Below are positions 1 through 12,217 of a DNA stretch of 64,000 bases, in pieces. The notes beneath the pieces were generated by a model. That model did not search any database and was not told where the DNA came from. It saw nothing but the letters and a program-made list of their open reading frames with translations. A program made the position numbers and the translations under genes. Source of the DNA: Ophioderma brevispina. Lineage: Eukaryota > Echinodermata > Ophiuroidea > Amphilepidida > Ophiodermatidae. The stretch lies in the NCBI GenBank assembly GCA_023653785.1, contig JAMKCH010014293.1, forward strand, positions 1 through 64,000, read 5' to 3'. Numbering within the stretch: position 1 is the first letter of the stretch; the number at the start of each line of letters is the position of its first letter.

Positions 1-3000
1 TCTCTGTCTGCAGATGCCGTCCACTTCTGCTAACTAGGATAGTAAAATTTCTTTATTTAGAGGGTCTCTTTCCATTCAGGTGTGTTTCACATAGACCCAG
101 GATTTCCTATATCAACTTCTGGCTTCCTCCATGAGGCCGAGTTTCCCATTACCGTCCTTCTTGCAGTGTTCTCCAATGTTTCAATTACCAATATTTATGG
201 TGCTGGCGCTCCCTTTTCTTGGGGCTTGCTCTACAGTAGTTTTCGTCATTTTCGGCTTACTTGTCGACTTTTGCTACTTACGCGATTTTTTGTAGTTTCT
301 CCGCGTCCTTCTTCCTTCTAAATACATCTGTGGGGTGGCCAACCAATCATTCTTAGCACCCCCTGCCACCTTGTTGCCAACTATCAGCCCACCGGGACTC
401 GGGGCCTTAAGGGGGGGGGGGGGGTCGACTTCAATTTTTGGAGTTTTACACTCTTAAGAGTGTTAACCTGATTTTGCTCCTACTTACTGGGCACAACGCA
501 ATGAGTTCCTTTCCCGTGTCGGTTGAAATGTTGCATTACTGAACGTACAAAGGTGGTGTAGGCCACCAGCTCTTATCTTAACATATTATTAAGGGCCACC
601 ATACACATTTCAAGCAATTCTGTTACTTTTTGCATCTAGTAAACCTCCGCATTCAATGAAGCTATAATCGACTTATCAAGGCAACTTAATAGAAAAAGGC
701 CTACTGTGCTGGCCTCTAGTCGTTTATATGGGAGTACATGTTACTTGAGAATGAATGTTATGGAACACAGTGTTTCGTGGTGTGAAAATTCGCCTCACTG
801 GCAGCAGTTACTGGCAGGCAGACTCACAGAAGGCTTTATTGAACATTTAACAGAACCTCAAAATTGAAATCATAACATGCCTATTTGACAGTTTTAAAGC
901 TTGAAGCAGGGATCGGTTTTCAGTGTAATTAGATTATGTACACACTCTTACGATAATTTTATGTTTATTACGAAATTATTGCATAAAGGATTTTCAAGTT
1001 ACAGACGCGAGATTTTGAGGCAATCCATACCCTTGTTTCATATGTATGAATTTCTACTGATATATACTCTTATAATATCATAAAAAATCGACTCTTAGTC
1101 AAAAACTAGAAAGATGACTGACTTTTGAATTACTGGCAACTTTCTTACCACACATGTTTGGTATCACATTTACTATTATGATCATAAAATGTATTTAACA
1201 AATTATGTTGACTACTCTAGTGCTGGAAATGAACTCATTAGAACAAAATCACACCCTTCATTTGGTGTTCAAATACCACACTCGCTAAAATGGCTGCCCA
1301 TTTTGAAAGTGTTGGCACCCAGATAGCATTTATTGATTCAAGAATCGTGGAATTCCATTTAAATTTGATATCTCATTGTATGTTTCCGTTGAATTTCTAC
1401 TGTTATATCACCTTTAATATCAATACATGTTGCTTATTAGGCCAATATAATGAAAAATGGGCACACATTTTGAAATGCTGTTCCCCCCCTCCCCCCTGCA
1501 CATCAAACAACAAGCTAGCTAATCTTTTTAGATTTTCTAGGGTCTATTCAAACATTAAATTTTTATCAAATCTATCAAAAACAAATGCAACCTTCTAGAA
1601 TTTCCTAGCTAGATGTTGTAAATTCCCGCGTGGGCTTCTTTGGGATATTTATTAACAACACATCGTGACATTTGGAATATTAAAGATTAGTTACAGTGTT
1701 TCGTTTTATATATTAACAGGACTTAATGTGACAAATGTCCTATGTAACCTTGAAAAATTCTAATAAAAAGACTTTTTGTATATTCTGATAGGCCTATATA
1801 GGAATAATTATTGAAAAATTAAGTCCGGAGCCTTACAGTTGCTGCGTTGGTCAGCTATTCAAGGTTCAAAGGTCAAATGACTTTTAAGGCATGTGATGGG
1901 TCATAACTGCTCAGCTATTGGCCTATAAGAAAAGGGTGTGTTTATACCCATGTTTTTGGGGTCAATAAACCGATTAAACATATTTTGAGGCTTTTTTACA
2001 AATGCAGCATCATTGCTTTTCAGCATATAAGCCTTTTAATCAGGATTTACCGTTTCACAACGTAAAATTAGCCAATTCGTTCAGGTCTGTACAAATATTA
2101 ACAAAAACTTGACCATAATTAAGTAAATAATGAAAACAGCTACATATTATTGTCAATCAGTTGATGGAAAATTGTTATTAGATCTCGAAACTGATGTCCT
2201 GTGTGATTTAATAGTTTGATACTAGTGATAGACCTTTTGCACAAATATTTCCTTGGGCACATATAAAAACTCCATTACCCACTGTTTATTAAAAATGAGC
2301 CAACTCCCGAAATAATCGGGACATGACACGCACCAAATATCACGGACCACATGGCACGCACAAAACTTGCACTTTTAGAAAAATGCATCTTTTTAAAAAA
2401 AAAAAAAAAAACAGCCAACTTCCACGACCCTCTTGTAGGTGGGAATAACAAAATTGAAGGTAGGATCATACTCAAGTGTATCCGCCATCCTCTCACTCCT
2501 GAGAAGAGGAAATACACTGTATAGTGCTAGATCCCTTCACAACCTTACTTTTGCACATAATATCAAGGCTTAACTAACGGTGGCGGAAAGAGGTTGCAGA
2601 AGGTAGACAACGCCAAACACAGCCCTTCAACACCCACATTCCATACTTCGCCTAATACTCCTGGTTCAAGATGCTACTATCATGCAAGAGGTAGTGGAAA
2701 CCCCTCTCGCTTGAATACAACACAGATCAAATAGAATTGTTGGAAGGTGGAAAGCAAGAACTCCAACCGACGTTGTCCAAAAATATTGGGATGGAGGCAT
2801 GCTTTATAGAATGGCCAGGATCGGAAGAGTTGAGCTAGACATAATTCTGCCTCACACCCAATTAAGGCAGTCAACCAATTCATGTGTTTTGGTTGCATTT
2901 TAAGTACTGAGAAAAAATCCAAATGGCTCAATGTCTGCTCCCTGCTGCAGGCTTCTCTCGCGTCTGTAACTCTTGTGAGATCGTGCAGACCGTGGCCAGG

Positions 3001-3720
3001 AAGAAACACCGGTTTCAGGCGGCCCTTTTATGGACAAAATACGATTCTCAAAATCGGACCTTTGAGATATTAACCTTTAAAGTTCAATACATGTGCCTTT
3101 TCTTATAATTAAAAAAATTAGCCTGATGAATACATTTGTACTATTTAGCATATATTCATGTATAGCCTCAATTTTGAGGGTTAATGAATAACTGGTTCAT
3201 TAATTACAACACCCATTTGTCAAGTTTACGTAGTTTTGCCATAAAAATTAGTTAAAAGCTGTTATGGCAAAAATACAAATGATACGTATGTCACTGTCTG
3301 ACACAAAATAAATCACTACAAAAAAAAAAATTCTTGGTATGTGTTGTTACAAACATTTTTAGTTTGATCTTACCCTGGTGTCGTTGATCTTACCCTCTAT
3401 AGTCCCATTAATTTAGAGAAAAATCACTGCACTAATAAGTTTGCCATAAAAAAACTTCTGTATCTCTTAAGTTAGTAGTTTGCCATAAAATCATAAGGCG
3501 ATTATGAGAGGAAAATGAACGTAACTTAGAGAGAATACGCAGTTTTGCCGCCGAAAAAAAAAAAAAAAAATACCTTCAGAATGGTAAAACGCACTCTAGT
3601 AGGAGTGCTATCTCAGAAGTGGAAGATTCTAGCATGTAAGACTTTGTGAAGTGAAAGCAGCGCCCCCAAATCGCCCAGAAATAACTTATCTCAAAAAGTC
3701 AAATGTCGAGTTACATAAAA
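1..3720. other. Anonymous AT-rich non-coding stretch
   Basis: I see no supportable gene here. The stretch holds a G run at 411-424 and A runs at 2395-2412 and 3554-3570, plus scattered short open frames with no family resemblance. It ends where the recombinase relic on the minus strand begins. Confidence 0.6.
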
Positions 3721-3729
3721 GGACCGCGG

Positions 3730-5070
3730 GGGAAAGGAAAAAAGAAAGTCAAAAAGCCGGCTTGTTGAAAGAATACAGACCTCCTTGTGCTCAAAGCGGG
3801 AGGTGGGCTCGTCCGTAGACAAGGGCATTTAAACTGCAGGCCTATGATCTCAACCAAGCCACAGCACTAGGAAACGTTCCCGAGGAACTAAGCTTTCGGT
3901 GGGTGCAAACTGCCAACGCTTAAGAATTGCAAAGATCAACGGCCAATCCCATTCCGGAACAAGGCTACGAAATGAGGGCGATCCGTAAAACATACCCCTT
4001 CCACCAGATGGGAGGGGAGGGGACTGAAATGGAACGGTCATGCCATCACGAGGCACTTTACGGGTATTGGCTGCTGCTTGTAGTAAAAAAAAAAAAAAAA
4101 AAACAGCGGACCGTATTGATACGAAGTAAACCCCATCCTGAAAGAATTCCTTGAGGAAATTGCCCAACCCCTGGTTACGGTCGCAGAAATTGAATGGATT
4201 CGGCACACCAGGCATGGTAACGGCGGAGAGTCGAGAATCCTTTATGTCTAGTGGATTTGCCGGAACATTGAGGCTGGCCCACAGACCTGTTCAAAAACCT
4301 GAGTGAACCGGTGCAGACATACACCAGACAGGTTCGGAGCATTTATGGTGAAAGCCGGGACGAAAACGGTGCGGTGGAGGACCTTTACCAGGTCCCCTTA
4401 CCTGTTTGGAGCTGGATCTGTTTCTCTTACAAGAATATTAGCAGCCGGGAAACCACAGCTGCCGTGGCCTCAACGGGGCTACCGCAGGACCAGGCCACTC
4501 TCGAGACAGAGCCACTTAAGGACTTTTGGGTTCATGGCAACCTGGAGAAGATATGATCAAGCATAGGCTATATCAATCCTGACCGGTCCGCCGCCATGGC
4601 ATCGCGGTTTGACTACCCGGGGATCCGGATTCCAACAGTTAATATGCCACAATATGTACGATTCATGACTGAGGCGAACAGGTCCACGTCTGGACGGTCC
4701 AACCGAGAAGATTGTGCGGCCAAACTTGCCAAAAGAGGTGGTTGCGTGCCACTCCTACTGACGGCACTCTGACTTTGCCTGGTGTCTGGGAGTAGGGACA
4801 CTCCTCGGAGACCATTGTCCACTCCAGAAACACGAGAGGCGATCAGCCTGAAGTCCAAATCCGGCCACACCTGACTATGGCCGAAGAATGTCCCTGCATA
4901 GGTTGGGACTGATGCCACCCCTTCCTGTTTTTTATTGCACCAAGTCAATTGTCGCGGGACCACCAATTACCTGCACCTATGACCACTGGGAGCAAACTGC
5001 AGCAAGCCAGAACAAGAGCCAGAAAGACGTGAGGTGGTCAGCGGCCTGTCCCCGAAGAGATTGGAGGTGA
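3730..5070 (-). mobile_element. DIRS-like tyrosine-recombinase retrotransposon relic (RNase H + YR)
   Basis: Read on the minus strand. From about 5060 to 4700 frame-shifted pieces resemble the RNase H end of DIRS pol: a segment reading GVASVPTYA, then DFRLIAS and GVDNGL, then the DIRS-typical VDLFAS at 4687-4670. About 4600-4450 resembles the linker that follows it (GLVL, then a Trp/Pro-rich run, with breaks). A 121-residue open frame (4215-3850) resembles the tyrosine recombinase N-terminal region: NFLKEFF at residues 19-25, IRSA at 34-37, PEWDWPLIFAIL at 87-98. Weaker similarity continues to about 3730. The order RNase H then recombinase on one strand is that of the DIRS group (known). I could not see the catalytic R-H-R-Y set, the reverse transcriptase or the terminal repeats. 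There are several frameshifts, and an A19 run on the plus strand (4085-4103) interrupts the recombinase frame. The 5' side stops at the GC-rich block. Non-functional; the exact DIRS/PAT/Ngaro assignment is open. Confidence 0.6.
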
Positions 5071-5074
5071 GCCC

Positions 5075-6240
5075 CTCCCCTCCAACTTAAACGCATCCGT
5101 CGGCAGGGAAGGGAAAAACCGCCGGCCGCATGTGGGAAGACCGTGGGTTGCGGTCGCGCTTGGGCGGACTGGGCGCGAACCCTCCCCGTCGCTGCCATCT
5201 CAGGGGGCACGGGGCGGTAGGGGGGGCGCGGGGCTGTATGGCGGTTGGGGGTGTGGGCGATTGGGCGGCGTTTGTGATGTGCGGGGTCTATGGGTCCGAA
5301 GCGTGGTCCGCGGTTCAAGCCCCCGCAGTGTGCCGCCATTTCGGGCGTAAGCTTCGGGGCGGTAAGTAGGAAAGTGCCGTGCGGCAGTTGTGGATTGGAT
5401 GGGCCCGGAGGGTTTCCGGGGCCGGAGTGTTGGGTTCGGGGTAGTTTAGGCTTGTGGTCGGATGCGATAGGGGCGACACGGACACAATGAGTTGGCTCTG
5501 GTTTTGCGTGGACCCGAGCGGACCAGTGACGGCGGGAGGCAATTGGGTGACGTCTGGCTTGGACGGCCGAGTCGGGTTGGTATTACGCATCGGCGAGTCG
5601 CGGTGTCGCGCGGCCTTGGGGGCAGGCGAGTTGGGACCCACCCGCGCCCAGGCGGTCGCAGCGGGTTTTCGGGTGTGGAGCAGGGATGCGGCGATGGGCT
5701 GGTGGGCGCCCTACGGGCTTGGTGGGACCGTTGCGGTTGCCCCTGTCGTGCACGTGCTGCCCACGCCCACAGGTACAGTCACCCGCGTGGTCTCGGGGGG
5801 GTGGAGTAGAACCATGCTGCCACGCAGGTCCAACTGTTCGGGTTGAAGGGCGTACCGTTGGGTTGAGGATGGAAGGAGGTGTTTGGTTTGATACGGGGGC
5901 GGGCGGGGGTTGGGGGGTTGGTGGGGCCAGGGGGGGGAATTCAGTGTGTAGAGGCGGGGGGTGGGGGTTGTCGGGGGTGGGGTGGGTGGTTGTGGCCGGA
6001 CGTCTCGGGCGCTATTGGGTGTGAGCGGCTTATGGCGGTGTCTGCGTGCTCCGTCGGGAGGTTGGTGGTGGGGTGAGGGCGCTGGTGGTCTGTGTGGGGG
6101 GACGGGTCACGGGCGTTGGGGGGGACAGGGGGGTGGTCGGGGGGCGTGGTTGGTGGGGAGGCGGGTAGGGTGCGGTGGGGGGGGGCTGGGTTGTTGGGCG
6201 GGGCCCGTAGGGGTGGGGGGGGGGAGGGGGTGGTAAGTCC
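5075..6240. other. GC-rich, CpG-rich, G-skewed block
   Basis: Composition changes abruptly against AT-rich flanks. 5130-5850 is dense in CpG dinucleotides. 5880-6235 becomes an almost pure G/T strand with many runs of four or more G on the plus strand. Several overlapping open frames exist on both strands only because stop codons are rare in such sequence; their products are low-complexity Gly/Trp/Arg or Pro/Thr-rich, so I do not call a gene. It could be a CpG-island promoter, a G-quadruplex or R-loop-forming region, a decayed G-rich minisatellite or foreign sequence. No TATA box or recognisable exon was seen. Confidence 0.6.
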
Positions 6241-6244
6241 AAGG

Positions 6245-9200
6245 TCAGGATGTTTGATAGGTCACAGGTAGCTGAATGCGATCCTTGACCTATATCGAGT
6301 GGAAAGTCCACCATTGAAGATGGTAGGTACTATTTTTTTAAAATAATGAAGGGTGCATGTGTCATGTTTCCTATATGCTAATGTGTCTGTTGGCCCAAAC
6401 ACTTGTATACCGAACTCATGTGTGCTTTTAGACACAAATGGTTGAGAGTTATGATCCATGAGATGCCTATAAAGGTCATTGACCTTGACTGGGAATTATT
6501 GACCAGCGATGCCAGAAGGCCCGGACGATTTTTCGTAAATTCAAAATATAGCCCTACAAGACTATACCAAAAGTCCTTTTATCAGAATTTTTTCAAGGTT
6601 GAATAGCATATGGCCTCTACTATACCTATCCTAAAGTCGTTCACATCAGACAGAACATTTCAATTTTCAACCCACCTTAACATACAATAAAAAAAACAAC
6701 AGTTCCATCTTAAAATATACTACTATATTCGCAAAAAAATATACCTAGTGCGATCAGAGCACGGTTTACTCTTCCACTCTAAAGTTCCAAGGACTCCCGT
6801 TTTTCCGTCACTTCTAGCCGGTGTACCCGACTTAGGTTCATTATTTTTCCAATCTGTAGTAAGTAAAGTACACAACACCCTTGTCGATCATCCTGAAAGC
6901 TATTATAAGTCATGCCCGAAGTCCAGGTTTAATCACGGAATATTTTATTGATGCATTGAATTGAGCATTTGCATGATACATCAATGTGAGACTAATGGTA
7001 ATCAGTTGTTTTTTGTACATGGATGAATCGAACAAAGTCGTACAACCGAATTGAGCGATTTTTCATGAAACCCTCTGTGCGAGTAATAATATTGGTATAC
7101 AATTGTTGAACTTCTTGATAAAACACATGACCCTTTAGCCTATTTTCCCAAATATCTTGGAAAGGAAGCACACAAAATGTGACCAATTAGCTTTTTTACT
7201 CCTGGTAAACTAAGGTCATAATTTGTGTATATTTCCCATATAGATGAGAGACAGTTCAAACATTTGACCCCATAGTAAACTTTACACCTCTCCTGGGGCT
7301 ACACGCCAACAAAGGGTCTCCGGCAAAGACTTTCATATTTGCAAAATTATATTTTATTCTGAATTTTCCCGTTATTCAGCTATTGGTATCTTGTTTGTCT
7401 AACCAAAACCTTCTCGGCTGATGGTCTATAATAAACGGAACCAAAAAATAGTACTCATGGGTTTACGTTCAGGCTTTGGGTTGCAGCATATCCTGCATTA
7501 ATTACACACTACGTGCCCGCGCTTCGGAGCTAGCTCGATTTGAATGGGAGCTGTCACTAAATGGTTTGATCACTATTCGCAGACGCCAACTCAATTCAGC
7601 TACATAAAAGTTTCTCCAAGACTTATGCTTTTATTGCCTCTTCGCTTGTCACAATTTCAGGGCTATGACGTCACATGTCTCAACTGCGTAAGTCAAGAGT
7701 TCTATCCCAAATGACCGCTTGAATTCAGGTGAAACACTTCTGCCAAGGGTCACCAGCCAAAGAGCTCGCACACTCTAAATTTCAGGGATTTTTTTAAAAC
7801 TTAATCATTGAGATTGTTAGTAAGTGACCAATCAAGGTTTATCTTTTTGCATGATATGAAATACACATTAGCTTTGAATTCAAATATAAAATGATGAATT
7901 AAGGCCAAACGAGATTTTTTACTTTTAAGAATCTACTAGTGCATGTCGCCCACCGCGCTGCGCGCGGGCCCCCGCTAGGCCAAGTTACACAATGAACCCA
8001 TGGATGACCTTGACCCCCCAATGACCCCTCGAAAAACGTGACACAACCTCGTACGTCGGAGCTCGTACCACCATACCAAACTTCATATCCGTATGTTAAA
8101 GGACGGCGAAACGAATAGCCGGACAAACAAAAAACCCACAAAGTTGTTTTTAGTAAATATAGATTTTAAACACCCCGAAAGGACATAGCCGGATTTAAGG
8201 AATGAAGGGCGCCTCTATAGCTTTCTGAGAACGAATGAACTTGAAACTTTGTGCATATTAAAAGCGACATGCTCAAAGTTTACCTTTTGCTGTTTTTTTT
8301 TTTTTTTTTTTAAAAATCGGCCAAATTTTCGGGAAGTTATGAAAGTTTATAATTTACAGGCTTCAAGGGGTAATTGGAATTTCCATATTTGAACCATTTC
8401 CACCCCAAGACCACAATGCCGCTTTGCAAGGAATGTGCGCTGTGGTATTTAGCAATACATTGTGAGTGGCGTTTCTGGTTCTTGGGGTGGAAAGACCGCA
8501 TTTTGTTGCATTTTTGTTTTCTGGGGGCAGGAACATCCTGAAGGAATTGCCAAAAACAACAACTAACTTCTTTACATACAAACAATAACACACACTATGT
8601 GGTAAGGCATGCTAATCTACCAAGGGCTCTATTCAGTATCCTTGGATGAGCACAGGTTAACAACAGCTGAATATGCATGTCCGGGTTATCATAAATCATG
8701 CTAAAATACAGGATGTATTTGCTCAATACAATGGTGAATGAAAGCTTTGAACTGCCGCCATGGGAATGTAATTTATTAGCTCATAGAAAGTTAACTTGGC
8801 TCCGATATAAATAGCGCGGTCATGGGCCAGTGTGTTGTCTTCCAGAGTTCCTGCTTGGTGTGAAGACCGGTTTTATATAATACAAATCTTAGCAGCATAT
8901 TAAGCTAATAGGTATGGGTTTTGTGATAAAGGGTCGCCTAATGTAGCTCTTTGTTTAGCTTATGAGGTCAAAGGTCTATATATAGGTGTCATTTTACAAG
9001 CTCCATGACAAAGGGCAGCTATGCAACATCTTCCTGTTTCTACTCTACTAAAGTAATAAATGGTCATTTGAAACGGAAGCTTTGCTTTTTCTACAGAGAG
9101 CATGCCCCTGAAATTTCTCAGACTTTTCTCATTTTTTCTTGATACAAGTGTATTTGAGGATAAAAAAACCTTGCGTACATGATAAAGTAGTTGTCAAACA

Positions 9201-11912
9201 CCAACTCAAATTGATGGTGAAATATAACTATTATGATTATAGAGGGACTCCTTCTCTCTTATCCGGCGATGTCCTTTAGAGTGCACCTCCCAAAGTCCCC
9301 CTCAGTTGCGTAGCTTGGGTAGAAGCGAAAGGTGCCAATCGGTGTGTAAATCAATAGCGGATAATGGGAGAGGAGGAGGAGTACCCCTTTTGAAAAAAAA
9401 AGCAATGAGGTTAAAATCGGGAAATTTTGAGTGAATAATTTGAAAAAATCGTGCGAATAAGGACGTTTTGGTTGGTTACCCTCCAATCTGATGTTCGTGT
9501 TTCCCTCACTGGCGGATTCCTCCCGACAAACTGCGACCCACCCCCCCCCCCAAACATGCCCTGGGTGCCGTCTTTAAGGGCGCCGGAAAAAGGACCAGCA
9601 CCCATAGATCGTTCTCAGGACTCCCACAAACATATCCAAGGGGGGAAGGGACCGGGGAAGCCCATTTTCAAAAGATGACGCTTGAGTTAAAGGGGATTTA
9701 AAATAAATCCCAAAGATTGTGGTTAGGCCAAACCATGTTTCGGATTTTAAATTAAAGTTAGAGATTTGATATTTTTAAAGCTATAAGAAGTTAATTTAAT
9801 CTAAAAATGGGGTTGGTCACTTAACTACAACTATTTTGGGCTTTATTTAAATTACTGTAATATTTTTTTTATTTTTTTTATATTTTTCACCCCAAAACCT
9901 CTACTTTTGAAAATGTGCCTCAATTTTCACTAAAAGACTGTTTTTTATATTTGGGCAATTTGTATGCCTATCAACCAAGATCCCGGATTTTGGCCACATT
10001 CTGCTATCACCCAAATACCCATCAATATTTCTACGGTTGTCAGTCCCCGATCAGGCGGTGAAATTATCTTTTATTTTTTTTTTCGTGCGCTTCGCGCAAA
10101 TACATTTAGTCATTTTGAAAGCTATCGATGATGTGACCTATGACGCAATTGTTGGACATTCAGGACGCCCTTCTGTTGTTTTCTTGCAGGCCAAAATATT
10201 ACAGTAGTTTCTGTGACAGGGACCACATAAACTCTGGGTTATAAATACTTGCAGAATCTTTAGATCAAAATGGTCACAGAATGCAGCTGGTAGCATTAGC
10301 GCTTTTCGGCCTGATAAGAAAGTTAGGTATTTATTAATTCGAACAAAGTTCAGAAAAAAAACAGAATTTCCCCATGGCAAAGTATATGTGCTTTTGGCCT
10401 GCCAGTTTCTCTCTTTACACAACAGGGGGCGCCATTAATAAACATAAACCAAATGTACATCATCTATAGCCATGAGGGCAAAGCGAAAAAGATGCTCGGA
10501 TTTAAGGACAAAGGGGGGGATGGGCGCATCCCTGGGTAGTACATAATTCTTCCGAAATAATTTTCCTAAAATTATAGAAATCAGTTCAAAAGAGTAAAAA
10601 AGTAAATTGTTTAAAAAATTAAAACAAATGCATTAAATGTCATCTCAATTTATCAGTGAATATTAGTGACTACGGGATTTAGCGGATGTATATCCTAATT
10701 CATTGACCCAGCATAATGGGGGCTATTGCTAAGTAAATCCGCTCGGTATGTTGAAGACCAAACACTTCACCCATCCTTTTTCATCTGGAAATGCAGAGCC
10801 ATTGTTATTATCAATACAACTGAAAAGATTGACGGTGCATATACCTCACCCCGATTATAGTAGAAGGTTCTACTGTGTGTTCAATTTTCTTGGCCTATTA
10901 TTTTAATCCTTTATTCGAAAGGGAAAACGAAGGTGAACAAAGCTTAAGAGAAAAAAAAAAAAATTGGTGGCAAAATGTTGTGACCTAAAATCTTGTGCGA
11001 ACCAAACCCGTAATTGCGCGTAAACCATTTCTATGCAAATTTATTGCTTTCATACAGGAGAAATCGAAAATTATTCACCTATATGAAATGGAAGGTTGAA
11101 CCGATGGCGAACAAAATTTTAATTGAATAGAAAAGCGGTCTCCAATATTAATTGATTAAGTTATGGGTGTTGGTCTGCACCAAGATGTAGGTCTAGACTT
11201 GCCAAGCAACTTAATTCTTTCAGGTTTTTACTCATCTTCGTTTTTTTTTAATAATGATGAAAATATACGATCAAAATTATTAAAACTCCCAGCAGAAGTT
11301 TGAGTTTAGTTTCTTCGTGAATGAGGCTGAAGCTCAATCTAAGCAGGCGGTAAAAAATTAAAAAGCTTTTAACGCATGGACAATAACAAACGGTTTTTGC
11401 CAGTCCCAGACGAATTGAAGTCCGTTGTCTATTCGTTTACTATTGAATAGGGACGGATTTACGTATCAATAGCACAATTATTTGCTGGAGTCAGGACGTG
11501 GTGTACATCTCTTGGTCAGGATATCAGGGAAAAAAGGAGATGGCAATTTCACGACGAAAATGTGCACCTACTAGAAGTGAGAACACGCGTAGCGTAGAAT
11601 ATGATTTGATAATTTTAGACAATTTAATTTTAGCAAAATTTGTACTTGTAGGGGTGAGTCACCTTTGTAAACGGTATGAGATCTTGCCCACTAGCCTACG
11701 ATTATTCAACATGATTATTACCAAAATCATTGGAAGTGTTTTTTGTTTTTTTACTCCCTTCCGATACGGTCTGTGCCTGCTTTCTACAGACGCAAAACTT
11801 TGTAAGTGCTACGGCAAAATCTATTTTTGTTACTGTAGAACAATTCTGAAATTTCAAAAATCATCATGCATCAGGGGGCGAAATTGACTTCACACACCAA
11901 ATACCAATCCCA
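6245..11912. other. Anonymous AT-rich stretch
   Basis: No gene supported. It contains a CRE-like palindrome TGACGTCA in 7667-7676, a T run near 8286-8310, a C run near 9541-9552, and a TATA-like box near 8816 (listed separately). An 80-codon minus frame at 7899-8141 lies in a local GC-rich patch and has no recognisable domain. Confidence 0.5.
8816..8823 (+). promoter_or_regulatory. Candidate TATA box
   Basis: TATAAATA followed by GCGC-rich sequence is a good match to an animal core promoter TATA element. A start site would be expected about 30 bases downstream, around 8845. No coding exon could be attached to it, so it may be chance in AT-rich DNA. Confidence 0.2.
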
Positions 11913-12217
11913 GTGACGGCACGGGAGGGGGCATGGGGAATTTTCCCCAAATATGTTTGCTTTCATCCCTCAGTTTGGAACCCCCTCCCCTTCGGCCAGA
12001 AGGAAAATGGTGGATTTTGGGGGCAAAAATAGGCGATTTGGGGCTGGAAAATCACCAAATTTTTGCCAAAAAAATTAAAAATATTAAAAAATTGGTTTAA
12101 AAATCTCAAAACTCGTTAAGTGTTTCACGTAAAAAACTCAATTTTTGCCCTTCACCCAATTTCATTTTTCAACCGCCCCCACCCCCCCTACGAAAAAAAC
12201 ATTCTGGCGCCCGCCAC
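11913..12217. mobile_element. Foldback/MITE-like element, family F5, copy 1
   Basis: About 305 bp bounded by imperfect terminal inverted repeats: the left end begins GTGACGGCACGGGAGGGGG, and the right end read inward begins GTGGCGGGCGCCAGAATG. Inside are G-rich or C-rich ends and a low-complexity A/T core with GGCAAAAA and CCAAATTT-type words. The same plan occurs at 17404-17657. No coding capacity and no clear target-site duplication. Confidence 0.45.

Noticed and set aside
2680..3009. 109-codon minus-strand frame with an acceptor-like TTTTTTCTCAG upstream
   Set aside because: Only one splice-like signal, no recognisable domain, and the plus strand over the same stretch looks equally coding-like.
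4303..4566. Plus-strand frames of 81-87 codons and a Kozak-like ATG at 4596
   Set aside because: They lie antisense to the DIRS-like relic, whose minus-strand readings have family resemblance; the plus frames have none.
5132..6314. Many overlapping frames of 60-130 codons on both strands in the GC-rich block
   Set aside because: Stop depletion in GC-rich, low-complexity DNA explains them; products are Gly/Trp or Pro/Thr-rich with no domain.
11498..11887. 129-codon plus-strand frame
   Set aside because: Composition resembles random translation of AT-rich DNA; no flanking splice sites or domain.
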